From assembly GCA_039090855.1 (NCBI GenBank), contig CM077011.1:40691501-40755500 (forward strand): DNA of 64,000 bases, given 5' to 3'. Shown piece by piece: positions 10,269 to 20,965 of this stretch. This DNA is from Macrothele yani (Eukaryota > Arthropoda > Arachnida > Araneae > Macrothelidae). Each line of letters begins with the position of its first letter. The stretch's first letter is position 1. The notes beneath the pieces were generated by a model. The model worked only from the letters and a program-made list of their open reading frames with translations. It did no database searches and was not told the DNA's origin. The position numbers and the translations under genes were made by a program.

Positions 10269-10400
10269 CTAGTTATCGAGAGATCTGTGTTTCGATCCCA
10301 GCGGTGTCGAAATGCTAGTTATCGAGAGATCTGTGTTTCGATCCCAGCGGTGTCGAAATGCTAGTTATCGAGAGATCTGTGTCGATCCCAGCGTGTCAGG
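10269..10400 (+). repeat. 46-bp tandem triplication of the SINE-2 B-box segment
   Basis: The unit CTAGTTATCGAGAGATCTGT plus GTTTCGATCCCAGCGGTG starts at 10269, 10315 and 10361; the third is shortened. Each full unit holds a GTTTCGATCCC B-box-like motif. The array runs into a Tc1-C coding remnant at about 10393. Confidence 0.92.
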
Positions 10401-11148
10401 AAAACATCCCCCAAACATGCACACTGCCACTGCCGGACTGTACTTGACCGAAAAGCGTGTCCGAGTGTTGGTTCTCGTGTGTCTAACGTCATATCCGCCC
10501 CCGTTCGTCACTTCTGTGGAGCGGAAATCACGATTCGTCGGAGAAGGCAACCTTTTCCCCTATTCCACTGTCCAATGACGGTAGTCTCATGCGAACTGCA
10601 TGCGTCGTTGCCGATGGACCTGTTTTAACATGGGCGCCTTGATGCAGCGTCGACTCCGGAGATTCATGCGTAACAGGGATCGCTCAACTGACATCGGGGA
10701 CACGCACCTGGGTGGCCCAGCGTTCATTTGCGTAGTCAATGGCTGCACTGTTGCACGTAGATTGCCGTTTACCGATCGACGGAGGCGACATTCTCCTTTC
10801 GGATCGATGGCATTTGGGACTCCAGTGTTATCACGTCTGGAGGTACTCGGCGTGCCAGCGGTACATTCTTGGTACACACTTACCACAGAACCTCGTGAAC
10901 AGCCCACGAAGTCTGCTATTTCTGAGTTGCTTTCATTCTTGGTGCGGTAGATGATTAACATTACTTTTTAAACGTCCGTCAAATCACTATCTCTGGCCAT
11001 TGTGCTCACGTGATGAATTAGGTCTCATCTGTTCTGGCCGGCAGCTTATATATCCGGGTGGTCGACCTTGTCACGTGCACTCTATGACGCGCCTGGGCGG
11101 GTACACTGCGAGTCAGTGGGTGATCCTGTTATTCTGATACGACAGTGT
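10393..11148 (-). pseudogene. Tc1-C transposase remnant (copy 1)
   Basis: The 124-aa piece at 10961-10587 is the HTH half of a Tc1-like transposase (EIADFVGCSRGSVVSVYQE, then RSLLRMNLRSRR). It continues toward 10393 with blocks equivalent to the SDESK and MFSWYD regions of copy 2 at 38404-39365, but stops and shifts occur. The right TIR ends at 11148 (GTTATTCTGATACGACAGTG) and agrees with the left TIR of copy 2. The catalytic 3' half is lost where the SINE-2-derived 46-bp array begins. Confidence 0.85.
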
Positions 11149-11760
11149 GCACATCTATGGCCTCGCGCTGGAACTCCTTAATACAAGTCTATGGACATGT
11201 TCAACCGCACCTTCTCCACCCACAGCGCTGTCTACGATGAGATGTTATTCAGAAATTGGCGTATTTCCGATACACTTTTGAAGCTCTCGAACGGAGGAGA
11301 TATCGCACATCCTGTACTACTTCGGTGATAGAGTGGCCCATCCGTCGGACACCCTCTAGCATTTCTCTTTCAAACTCTGTTAACTCACGACTTTTATACT
11401 CTCATCGAATTACAGTTTACATGAATTCAATGATGTTCTCCTACCTATATGTTTGCCAAATGGTGCTTTCGTCCATTAGAGAGATGGTGACAGCGTGAAT
11501 GTTCCCCAGCAACCTGTTACCTCGTAATTTCTGTCCCCTCATGTTGTATACACACTTCCTCCTTTCACATAAATTAATAGTTGTCTCATCATCACGTCTG
11601 TGAGTCAGCCTACTTCAATAGCGTACGTCAAAAAACAATAACAGTAAGTTGTTGTACCATTATCACACTTTACTCTTACCATTACCACTCACACGACACA
11701 CTTTTTACCCTTGCCATAATTTTTACTTACCTTTGACCCACCGTCAGTGTTACCAAAACA
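11149..11760. other. No gene recognised
   Basis: The stretch contains an 80-aa ORF at 11256-11498 without recognisable motifs. I see nothing further. Confidence 0.5.
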
Positions 11761-11855
11761 TACACCGACGAGCCATTACATTATGATCACCCACAGCCTA
11801 GAGAAATGAGCGAGCCTGGTGATACGATTGCGCAGGTGAAGTTCACAAAATAGTA

Positions 11856-13079
11856 TACACTGAGTGGCCATTTTATTATGACCACCCCCTCAGTACTTCG
11901 GTGGGCCACTTTTTGCCTTTAATACTGCGTTGATTCTTCGTGACATGGACTCCACGAAATGTTGATAGGTGGTTTGTGCAATCTGAGACCCTGCTTGATG
12001 AATAGCACTTTCCAGGAATGTGAGATTGTAGAATTGTGGATCCAGCTGTCTGATGGCTCGTTCAACTTCATCCCACAAATTCTCAATGGAGGTGAGATTT
12101 GGAGATTGTGGGGGCCACCTAAACAAAGTAAACTCACCGGCATGTTCCTGAAACCAACCCTGTACATTACGAGCACTATGGCAGGACGCATCATCTTGTT
12201 GAAAGTAGCCATCGCCATTGGGTTAAACCATCCACATGACAGGATGCACTTGGTCCGCAACGATGTTTAGATATGATGTGCCAGTAAGACGTTGATAAAC
12301 ACGAATTAAAGGGCCCAAAGCATGCCAGGAAACCATTCCCCAAACCATAACGTAGCCTCCACCAGCTTGAAGGGTTGTAGCAATGCATTTGGGGTCCATG
12401 CTTTCGTGCTGTTTCCGCCAAATTCTCACTCAGCCATCGGCATGATGCAACTGAAAACGTGATTCATCAGATCACATAATTTGTTTCCAATTACCGACTG
12501 TCCAATCCTTGTGCTCCTGTGAGAACTGTAGGCGTTTTCTCTTGTTAACTACAGACAGCAAAGGTGTTCGAACAGGCCTTCGGCTGCCATATCCCATCCG
12601 ATGCAGTGTACGGCGAACAGTTCGTGCAGAGATCATCTGAGGGGATCCTTGATTAAGATGGTCTGTAATTTGCTGCACTGTTGCCCTTCTGTTGTCTGTT
12701 ACCAGTCTGGACACTCTCCGTTCCGCCAAAGCAGTCACTAGTCGATGACGACCACACGTTGCACGTAGAGACCCAGTTTTTTGGCAGACAGTCCAGTCTT
12801 TAAACACTTTAACAACAACTGCTCAGGAACATTTCACAAATGCGACGGTTTCGGTGATACTCGCTCCATGGCTCCGAGCTCCTACGATCATCCCAAGTTG
12901 AAAGTCCGTCAAATCGCATTTTTACCCATCTCGTCACCCAGAAATTACTTCTACTACTGTCGCAAGCACTAAGCTTTCTCTTTTTTTACTAGACTCGCCC
13001 TCTGGCAGCAATAGCGTACAGCCATAGCTCATTTGCGTAAAACTGTCAGGTGGTCTTAATAAAGTGGCCACTCAGTGCA
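11856..13079 (-). mobile_element. Tc1-B copy 1, nested in Tc1-A
   Basis: The inverted ends read CACTGAGTGGCCATTTTATT at the left and CACTGAGTGGCCACTTTATT on the minus strand at the right, with GACCACC after each. They sit at TATA of the host leader (TA duplication). The length of about 1.22 kb suits a Tc1 element. Confidence 0.9.
11890..12950 (-). pseudogene. Tc1-B transposase pseudogene
   Basis: DD34E-type transposase in three frames. The N-terminal HTH/linker is at 12807-12472 (ARTVRRTLHRMGYGSRRP, then LQFSQEHKDWT). The first catalytic region, with HFQLHHADG-like and GGYVMVWGMVSWHALGP blocks, is at about 12470-12290. The C terminus is at 12126-11890 with SPNLTSIENLWDEVERAI, where Glu of IEN is the third acidic residue. 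A separate frame near 12260-12200 carries the QQDDASCHSAR-like equivalent of the second Asp segment. Frameshifts lie near 12470 and 12200-12130. It would be about 340 aa if whole. Broken, hence non-autonomous. Confidence 0.88.
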
Positions 13080-13131
13080 TATACATCCCGAGGACCAGCT
13101 TTCGGTTATTAGAGTGTTCGGGGTCAGAATG

Positions 13132-14060
13132 GGAAAAGCTGCCGATTTATCAGAGTTTGATAAAGTACAAATTGTGATACCACGGCGCCTCGGAACTACA
13201 ATCTCGGAAATGGTGCGACTTGTGGGTTGTTCACGTTCCACTCTAGTGAGTACGTATCAAAAGACAACACAGATAGCCAAACAACGAACCGTCTTAGAGC
13301 TGTGTGCTATCCGCAGCTCATTGATGGCAGAGGAAAGCGGACACTGTCGCGTATTGTTCACAGCGACCGCATGACCACAGTGCGACAAATCACCTGGGGC
13401 TACAACAGTGGTGATCAGGGTAATGTGTCGCAGCACACAGTTCATCGCAGCCTTCTGCGCATGTGCCTGCGTAGCCCTGACCCTGTCTGGCCCCCATGCT
13501 CACTGCACGGCATTGCTTACAACGCATGAAATGGGCCCAAGATCATCGAGATTGGACAGCTGATGATTGGAAGAAAGTGGCCTGTTCTGACAAGTCAATA
13601 TTTCTGGTGCACCACGGAAATCCCGCCCCGGTGGCGCAGTTGTCTAAGCGCTGGCTTATGACCATTCGTCTGAGAAGGGTGCGGGCTCGAATCCTGGTCA
13701 GGCATGGATGTTGCGGTTGCCTTAAAACACTGGCTCTCTCTCTCTTCCCTGAAACTAGTGACCGTTCAAGGAGTGTTTCGAAGAACACCCTGGTGACTTT
13801 CTATTAATGCTCTGACCTCCAAATTCACCTGGCACTGAACCTAATCTAAGATTTGTGGTTCGACTTGGAAACGCGGGTTCGCACTAAATCAACCCCCCCG
13901 AAATGTACGGGAATTGAAGGACCTGTGCGGGACATTATGGTACCAAATACCCCAGGATACCTATCGCCATTTCAGCGAATCGATGCTTAGCCAAGTGGCC
14001 TCTATTTTGCGGGATAAAGGGAGTCCTAGAGCTTTATTGGTAGGTGGCCATAATGCAATG
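13132..14060 (+). pseudogene. Tc1-A transposase pseudogene (copy 1)
   Basis: The start region reads MGKAADLSEFDKVQIVIPRR, then the HTH MVRLVGCSRSTLVSTYQK, and a second helix region near 13370-13490 in another frame. MKWAQDHRDWTADDWKKVAC and the first-Asp block (DKSIFLVHHG, with Lys where family members have Glu) precede an abrupt join to a SINE-1 fragment at 13621. After it, coding resumes in the C-terminal third (LWYQIPQDTYRHFSESM); the second and third catalytic segments are missing or decayed. This is a dead copy. Related copies are on the minus strand at 31816-32800 and 57940-58760. Confidence 0.88.
13621..13770 (+). mobile_element. SINE-1 fragment inside the Tc1-A transposase
   Basis: The tRNA-like head GCCCCGGTGGCGCAGTTGTC and body through CTGAAACTAGTGACCG are recognisable; the last third and A tail are absent. 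The Tc1 sequence right after it (TTCAAGGAGTGTTTCGAAGA) belongs well downstream in the transposase, so the insertion is accompanied by a host deletion. Confidence 0.85.
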
Positions 14061-14075
14061 GGTCATCGGTGTATA

Positions 14076-14676
14076 AGGAAATTCGAGGAAGGGACGTGCC
14101 GTTCAGAACGAAAATCTTACGGAGAAGTAACAAAACTTACATAACAATAGAAACTCAGAAAGGAAGGTTTAATTAGTGATATGCCTAACCCATACTGCGC
14201 AAAGAATTCAGCTTCAAGTATCTTGATCTAAAGTTACGGGAAGCGTTTTCCTTCAAGGTGCTTTTGGAGAGAGCCGGAAGCCCGTGGGTGATCGATATAG
14301 GACATACGTACAGTGGGTGGAGGAGACATGACCAACTGAACCTCTCCACGAAGTACGATGTGATACTTGTGTTATGCAAATTTTTGGAACTTAAAGGTGT
14401 TGTCATGGAAAAGGACCACATCTCTTGTGAGCGTGCCAGCACGTCGTCTACGTATTGCTTCCGTCAAACTTTCCAGAGTAGTTCAATACTGGACGACAGT
14501 GGTGCTGGTGGTACGTATTTCGTGCAATAGCACAGATGACACCTATTCCTTGAAGCACATTACGTAGCCGATGATCTTGCAACCATGACGTCAACATTTT
14601 ATTCATTCTTTTCCTTACCCTTACAGCTCTATACGAAGACTGTTAAAAACGTAAAGGTAAACATGTTTTAATATTA
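14076..14676. other. No gene; dispersed repeat at 14085-14175
   Basis: The first 90 bp match 4842-4935 (see there). The rest has a 90-aa ORF (14258-14530) without motifs that I recognise. Confidence 0.5.
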
Positions 14677-15950
14677 TTAGGGGTGCAACTTAATTCTCGG
14701 CCCCTAACCGCAAGCGATCATGGAACGTCGGCAAATGCAAATAGCTGTGTGAGATAATGGATGATTGCATCGCCATCCAACAGCCTTCCAGGCAACCTTA
14801 ACCGCTCACAGCTGTAGTGACAGAAGGGACGCAAGTTGACGGTGAAAGCAATGTCGTTCGAGAGGCAACATTTGAGCCACTGCCTCCTGTTCGCGTTTGA
14901 GCTTAAAAAAAGTGCCACGGAAACCCAGAAAATGATCTGTGCTGCTTTGGGTGAAGCTGCTGTGTCCTACAGTACGTGTAGGAAGTGGTTTCAGCGGTTT
15001 AAGCAGGTAAATTTTTATCTCCGTGAGGGAAGAATGCCCGAGACAGTCACAGAAAGTGAACGGTGAGAAACGGGAACAACTGTTTGACACAAATCCCTGT
15101 GGTACACAGTCAGAGCTCGTCCAGGAACTCGGAGTAACACGGGAAGCCATTGCAAAACGCCTGCACAAGCTTGTATGGATTCACAAGGTTGGGGCAGTTG
15201 AATGCCCCACCAACTCTCAGATGCGAACAAGTCTAGGCGCTACGATGTTGCTGTTTCCTTGCTCTCCAGATTCGAGAAGAAGGATTTCCTCCACAAGATT
15301 TTGACCTGTGATGAGAAGTTGATCCTCTACGATAATCTTAAGCCTCGCAAATCGTGGATTTATGCAGGTCAGCCTACCACCAGTACCATCAAACCGAATA
15401 TCCATGCCAGGAAGTTGTTGCTGTGCATACGGTGGGAACAGCGCGGTGTCGTACACTATGAGTTGCTCAAACCTGGTGAAACGGTCAATACTGAGCGTTA
15501 TTATCAGCAACTCATTCGTGTGAGTGACGTACTGGAGGCGATAAGGTCATACACCGGCAAGCGCAGGAGGTCGGTTCTGTTGCTTCAGGATAACGCGCGT
15601 CCTCACACCTTGAAAACGACTTTAAAAACGATCACCGACCTGGGATGGGAGATTTTGTCCCACTGGAAGTATTCTCTAGACTTCGCTCCGTGGGATTATC
15701 ATCTCTTTCGCTCCCTGCAACATCACCTGAGTGACACGCACTTCACTTCTGCCGAGGAGGTCCACACAAGTATTGATGACTTTATCAACTCGAAACAGCC
15801 CTCTTTTTTCTGCAGTGGCATTCGGCAGTTCCCTGACTGATGGCTTAAATGCATCCAACACGACGGGTACTGATTAGGTACGTATTCGATTTGCTATAAT
15901 TTGCTGTTAACGTGCCGTGCATGTGGCCGAGAATGAAGTTGCGCACCTAA
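14677..15950 (+). mobile_element. Mariner element 2 with TIRs and TA duplication
   Basis: TTAGGGGTGCAACTTAATTC at 14677 and, on the minus strand, TTAGGTGCGCAACTTCATTC at 15950 form the TIRs; both continue TCGGCC. TA flanks each side (14675-14676, 15951-15952). Length 1274 bp. Confidence 0.94.
14851..15877 (+). pseudogene. Mariner transposase pseudogene (element 2)
   Basis: The N terminus from ATG 14851 shows the SETMAR-like opening (MSFERQHLSHCLLFAFELKK) and SYSTCRKWFQRFK of the first HTH, and ends at a stop near 15066. A second frame (15060-15230) holds LVQELGVTREAIAKRLHKL, the second HTH. A third, 15202-15840, holds the catalytic core: Asp in LTCDEKLILY, LQDNARPHT, and DFAPWDYHLFRSL, the DD34D triad with all three Asp present. 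The end is another frameshift at about 15838, after which WLKCIQHDGY completes the C terminus. Three frameshifts in all; inactive, but the youngest-looking mariner here. Confidence 0.93.
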
Positions 15951-16365
15951 TACTTTTCATTTTCTTAGTAGTATCTCTAATACAGTATTTCAGAACATAC
16001 TCATTATTCTGAAAATACAACAGGGCAGATCATGACGGCTGTACCACCTTCTTCATATCCGCTTTTTCACATCTGATCTCTCTTCTAAGTTACTGAATTT
16101 CGGGGGTACGTTTTTCAGAACCTGACGCTAGCACTATTATTCAATGTAGGTTATGATGCGTGACATTGTTATAGCCTATAACACTTTTAATTTTAACAAC
16201 ACTGGATGCCTAAATATTGTTGAGACCGGAAAGAAAATGCTGAGTTTGGGGAGCAGTTGTGAGATGTTTATGTACGTTCAACGTAAAGTAAGTGTATGTA
16301 AAAGTGAATGAACTATTCGCCTTTAACTTATGTAGGTGTTTTTGTCTTCCATATTTGCAGAACAA

Positions 16366-17406
16366 AATGAGTGGCATAAAACCCGAGGTGAGCCATGTTC
16401 GTCATTGTATGCTGTAGAATTTTACAAGGGGAACAATGCAACCGTGGCCATCAATGACATTTGCGCTATTTATCCCAATACGTTAAATTTCCGCAAGTGC
16501 CAGCGTTGGTTCGTCCAATTCCGGTTGGTCAATTTTGACCTCTCTGATGTCCTTCGTGCAGGAAGGCCCATGGATCTAGACAATGACCTGCTGCGTGCAA
16601 CCGTTAAGGCAGATCCTCGTCAAACCATTGATGAATTATTTCAGCATCTTAATGCACCATGGTCTACTGTTCAAGTGCACCTGCAGCAGATAGGAAAGGT
16701 CTATAGACAAGAAGTTTGAGTCCAACACTAACTTTCACTTGACAACAAAGCCCAGCGTTCCAGCATCTGCAGCTCTTTGCTCAGCCGACAGGAAAAGGAT
16801 GCATTTCTTCATCAAATTGTCACTGGAGATGAAAAGTGGGTTCTTTACGTGAACAACAAATGCAAAAACTAGTGGCTTCCTCCAGGTCAGACAGCAGTTC
16901 CTACGCCAAAACCAGGCTTACACCCCAAAAAGGTTTTGCTCAGTGTTTAATGGACTACCGCTGGCATATCTCACTTTGAGCTCTTGAAACCAGGACAAAC
17001 CGTAACGGCAGACCTCAATTGTCAACAACTAGACCGTTTGAAGCAAGCTCTACCTGTAAAACATCCAGCACTGGCCAACAGAAAAATTGTCATCCTCCAG
17101 CATGACTACGCGAGACCTCACACGGCGAGACGGACCGAGCAGACGATCAGAGATTTTGGCTGGGAAGTTCTGCCCCATCCTCCTTATTCCCCTGATATTG
17201 CACCATCTGATTACCATTTGTTCAGATCTCTGCAGCACTTTCTGAATGGGAAAAGATTCCAAAATATTGATGATGTCAAAACGGAGCTCTCGGACTTCTT
17301 TTCATCCCAGCCAACGTCTTTTTATAAAGACGACATTAAAAGTTTGGTTTCACGATGGGAAAATGTGATCAATAGTGATGGCTGTGATGATGTCAAAAAA
17401 TATTGA
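16366..17406 (+). pseudogene. Mariner transposase pseudogene (element 3)
   Basis: The N-terminal HTH half is open (16336-16719; AVEFYKGNNATVAINDI and FRKCQRWFVQFR). A broken stretch at 16720-16983 has stops but retains the first Asp in TGDEKWVLYV. The C-terminal 140 aa (16984-17406) carry the second Asp in VILQHDYARPHTA (Tyr replaces the usual Asn) and the third in SPDIAPSDYHLFRSL, ending at VKKY. This is a DD34D family copy of near-normal length, about 345 residues if summed. I could not identify TIRs, so the element limits are not given. Confidence 0.92.
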
Positions 17407-18759
17407 AGACAGGGAAAATGGAAAAAAATCCAAAATGGGAGGTGGAACGCCATTTTATCCTTGTAGGAAGAAAAATGACTTCAGGTCGGCCATATTGTGT
17501 GCCCAGGGTCCCACGAAGAGAAGGGGGAAGGAAATTCTTTCCATGCGAATTCCACGCTGGGGCAGGAGTCACAGAACATGGGGATGTCTTCCTAGCGACC
17601 GAGAGTTCCAAGCAGCGAGAGACAGCTGAGGAGGGAAGAGAGATTTACCACATGGCCTCTTGCTCCGAAGATTGCTCGGTCGGGATTGGCTGTGCGCTAT
17701 CCGGGCTTCAGCAAGTTTAAGCGGGAAAAAGTTGTAACGAACTTTTAGAGCACTTTCTCTTTTTGCTCGAATAGGAAGAGGACGTTCTTTTTGTAGTCGT
17801 CGCTCGAGATGTACGTACGCTAGTCGGCTGCGGCTGACTAAATAGTTAATTAGGTGCCTACCTGCGGGTTAAGGCCACTAGAGTATATACGCTGCATTAC
17901 CTGTGGGTAATTGATTAAAACTGTGTAATACTACTAAATGTCAGACTGCGGTCTGCCAGGGAACTACTCCACCTGAGTGAGAAATCTAGCCACCTGTGAA
18001 GAGCACATAATTATGTATATAAATAAAAATGCTATGTGCATACTCATAATGCAAAGACTGGACTGTGAATGAACTATGATCGTGCTGGAATGTCGACTTG
18101 CTCAAGTTCAAGAACCGTTTTTATCGTTTGACATGTATCTTCAACCTACTCGTCACCAAAGTTGTAAGTAAACCTGTACATATTTTTCAGCTCTAAGTCT
18201 GTAGTACTCTACAAGTCGTCTTTTCCTTCACCATGCCTCTGAGGAGAAAAACAACGTAAGTCTGACCGGGACTGAAATATCCTGGTCTGGTGGCAGCGAA
18301 TTACCATAAGCAAATATATTAAAAATAAGTATAAGCATAACACCCCACAAGGGCGATTATGACAATGGCGATTATATATTTGATTAAAAAATAAATTTCT
18401 TCTGTTACAAACAGTGTTTTTCTTCTTTTCCAAAAACAGCATTACTTTCCGGTCCCCTTATAGCAGCATACTTATGGTCAAAATTACTCGTAGGAGCTCC
18501 GGGGCGCGTATATCATCGTAGTTTGCACAATATTCACTGATAAGGATTCAAATATATTTTTCTTCGCCAACTGCTGTACGGTAGCGCCACCATTTGGCAA
18601 CAGCGCACAAACATCTCACTCGACTCACCAGATTCGGAATTTTTCTGTTTTTGACAATATTTTTCAATTTTTTTTTTTTTTTTTTTTTTGGTGATCTGTA
18701 TTATTTCAAACTCAGCTCATAAACTGAACCTTCAGCAATACCTCTTGTATCGCACTATT
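17407..18759. other. No gene recognised
   Basis: The stretch has no coding motif. AATAAAAATGC near 18022 and a T run near 18668-18689 are visible. It could hold decayed LTR or other repeat sequence, but I cannot support that. Confidence 0.45.
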
Positions 18760-19040
18760 TAAAATTCTCATAAAATGCAACCGTCCTGTGAATGTGATCA
18801 TCAATCGTAATATTATGACCACTTAATATTGTGTTGGGCTTCCTTTTCGCCGCGGTTACCGCTTGCACCTTGCGTGGCACCACTGCCGAATGTGTTCTCA
18901 GATATTCTCTGCAAGCTGGATTGCATGGCGTCCGGGAATTCGGCGACTGGATGAGGCTGGGAAATGTTGCGTTATACTGCATCCCAAAAACTCTCGATGG
19001 GGTTCAAATCGGGTGAAATTGTAGTCCACTGGATCACACG
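18760..19040 (-). pseudogene. Tc1-like transposase fragment
   Basis: From about 19030 downward the frame reads SPDLNPIESFWDAV, the third catalytic (Glu) block of a Tc1-like DD34E transposase. A degraded C terminus with stops follows, then a TIR-like AATATTATGACCACTTAA near 18810-18826. Only the last third of the protein is present. Confidence 0.78.
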
Positions 19041-19078
19041 AAACGTGTGGACATGATAATCAAACGACCCTCCACACA

Positions 19079-19284
19079 ATGCGGGTAGGTCTAAGCGTTG
19101 GCTTCTAATCTTTCGTCAAAGTGTGCCTGGATTCGAGTTCCGAATGAGTCATAGGTGGTGTGCTTGCCTTACACCAACACCTCCATCCCTTCCCTGGAAC
19201 TAATGGTCATAAATGAGGAATGGGCGTCTGTTTATAGCACTTACATTTGCTCACGCTGATTATTAAACTCCTAAACGAAAGCAA
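19079..19284 (+). mobile_element. SINE-1, diverged copy
   Basis: GTCTAAGCGTTGGCTTCTAA, a B-box relic GGATTCGAGTTCC, the body CCTTCCCTGGAACTAATGGT and the 3' block TTTGCTCACGCTGATTATTA occur in SINE-1 order. The head lacks its first bases and many positions differ, so this is an old copy. Confidence 0.82.
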
Positions 19285-20082
19285 TGCAGAGCTTGAGGTA
19301 CTGAGCGTTGTGTTTCTTAAATTGCAGCGCCACCTACATGCGCGGTCACTATTGAGAGCAACATTCGTCCGAAACAATGCCTAGATAGAATCTAACAGAG
19401 GTAATGAGTTCAACGTTGATGAGGGAATTCAGTGACGTCTACGGCAATATTCTTTACGACATGGAACCACTCCAGCAGGCTTATTTCCGTCCAATCACGC
19501 TGTCTTGTTGCAGCTGTTTACTCGTGTTACGTCGAATGTAGACCCGTTTATTGTCATTTTAGACTTCCCAGTAAAAACAGTCTTGCTGGGCCAGCACCGG
19601 GTCATTGCTGGAAGCCAGCACTGCCAGCAATGGCCCAGCACTATGTTGCCGGGCGGCCAACAGAAGGGCCAGCAGTTCAGGCCAACATCTGGCACCAAAT
19701 CAGTTGTCATATGCCACAACAGGGCCATCAGTGGTCCATCACAGGCAGTAGCTGCCACAAGTGGCCCTTCAAGCACGTGCCAGAAATGATGGGTAGCCTA
19801 CTGTGGTCCGTTAGTGGCAGCCGGCAACCGCGTGACGTAACTAATGTGGTCCGCTAGTGTGCCGTTAGTGGCAGCCGGCAACCACGTGACGTAAGTGGTG
19901 GCTTACCGAATCTTGTCCGCCAATTTCCCAGTAGTAGCCATAATAATAATCGAAGGTAATCGCATTTTCCCAAAGCTACAATTTTTTTTTCTACCCTTAC
20001 GAAGCTTGTGAATTAACGCACTGCGCTGGAGAAATTTTCTCAACAGATCGGAAAAACACCCACTTGTACTTACGTAGATTTG

Positions 20083-20150
20083 AACCTGGGCCGTGCGCGT
20101 GATAGCTGAGCTCTCTACCGACCAGACTAATCAGCCATGTTCTAGCCGAT
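20083..20150 (-). other. tRNA-like module inside R5 copy 2
   Basis: The minus strand reads TTAGTCTGGTCGGTAGAGAG and, at tRNA spacing, CCCAGGTTCAAATCTAC. The same place in R5 copy 1 has the same two boxes. The 3' half of the acceptor stem is poor, so a working tRNA is unlikely. Confidence 0.55.
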
Positions 20151-20236
20151 GCTTAAAGCTGTCTGTTTGGTATGCAATGTGTAATCGAATTCTTCCCTCT
20201 TTCATTTTACAATATTGCGAGGTATTTTTCATAAAA

Positions 20237-20965
20237 GTTGTAACGTATACTCTAGATTCAGTTTCCTTTTGATTTTACTATCTCTTGTTATTTTATTTTC
20301 CTATGCAAATTATCTTCTCACTTAACGAGATGTTATTTCTCCCGCTGAATGATATGTGGCAACGAGTGTAAGTCATGAAGTGGTGGTATGCAGTATATAT
20401 AGGCGCGCTCAACTATACCAAGTGAGCTTCGTTTTATGAACTACGAAAGTTCAGATATTCAGTAGTAGTGTGATTTGTTGAGAGTGTGTTTGATAATACC
20501 AGGAGTTCTCCAATAAAAGGTTTAAAGTGAGTACGTTTTCTCAGTTCATATTATTGTCAGACCTCTGGCCGTTAAGTCTCTTTCATTAAGTGTCTCCATT
20601 AAGTCCAGGGTATATTGTGTTTACCGCTCTAATAAGGAGCCTTCAAGGTACTATTGTACTAAAACCGAAGTTATAGTACTGATATTCAAGATAATGAGGA
20701 ACGCTGAGTAAAAAGAAGTTCCATATTCAATGAATTTATTGCACGTGCGAGTCTTACCTAAACAAACTCTAGCACTTTGAAGATTAGGTACACTTTAGCT
20801 ACGTCAAGTAACCTTCCAATAACCCTAACGTGACTTAACGTAAGCTTCCCTGCACTACACGTCAAGCGGAGGACTTTATTCATTATAAAGTCAGTTTCAT
20901 ATAATTGATAAATTAATTTTTTCCAACGTAACGATAGTTTTTTTTTCGTTAAGGGAACTTCACTC
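20237..20965 (+). mobile_element. Insertion in R5 copy 2, possible solo LTR
   Basis: Aligning the two R5 copies by eye shows extra sequence in copy 2 between a block ending TTTTTCATAAAAG and one beginning GTGTACATACTT. It holds a TATATATAGG box at about 20394 and, about 110 bp later, CCAATAAAAGG, a promoter-to-polyadenylation layout typical of LTRs. I could not define TG/CA ends or a target duplication. Confidence 0.35.

Larger units (their letters stand above)
11761..14075 (+). mobile_element. Tc1-A copy 1, interrupted by Tc1-B
   Basis: The left end TACACCGACGAGCCATTACA is at 11761, and the right end, minus strand, TACACCGATGACCCATTGCA, is at 14075, each at TA. The sequences before 11856 and after 13080 join into the 5' leader seen intact in Tc1-A copy 2 (GAGAAATGAGCG, CAGGTGAAGTTCAC, GGACCGGCTTTCGGTTA), proving the interruption. 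The coding part is also damaged by a SINE-1 fragment and a deletion. Confidence 0.9.

Noticed and set aside
14836..15840. Host SETMAR-like fusion gene
   Set aside because: No SET domain nearby; mariner TIRs and TA duplication bracket the frames, so it is a plain mariner.
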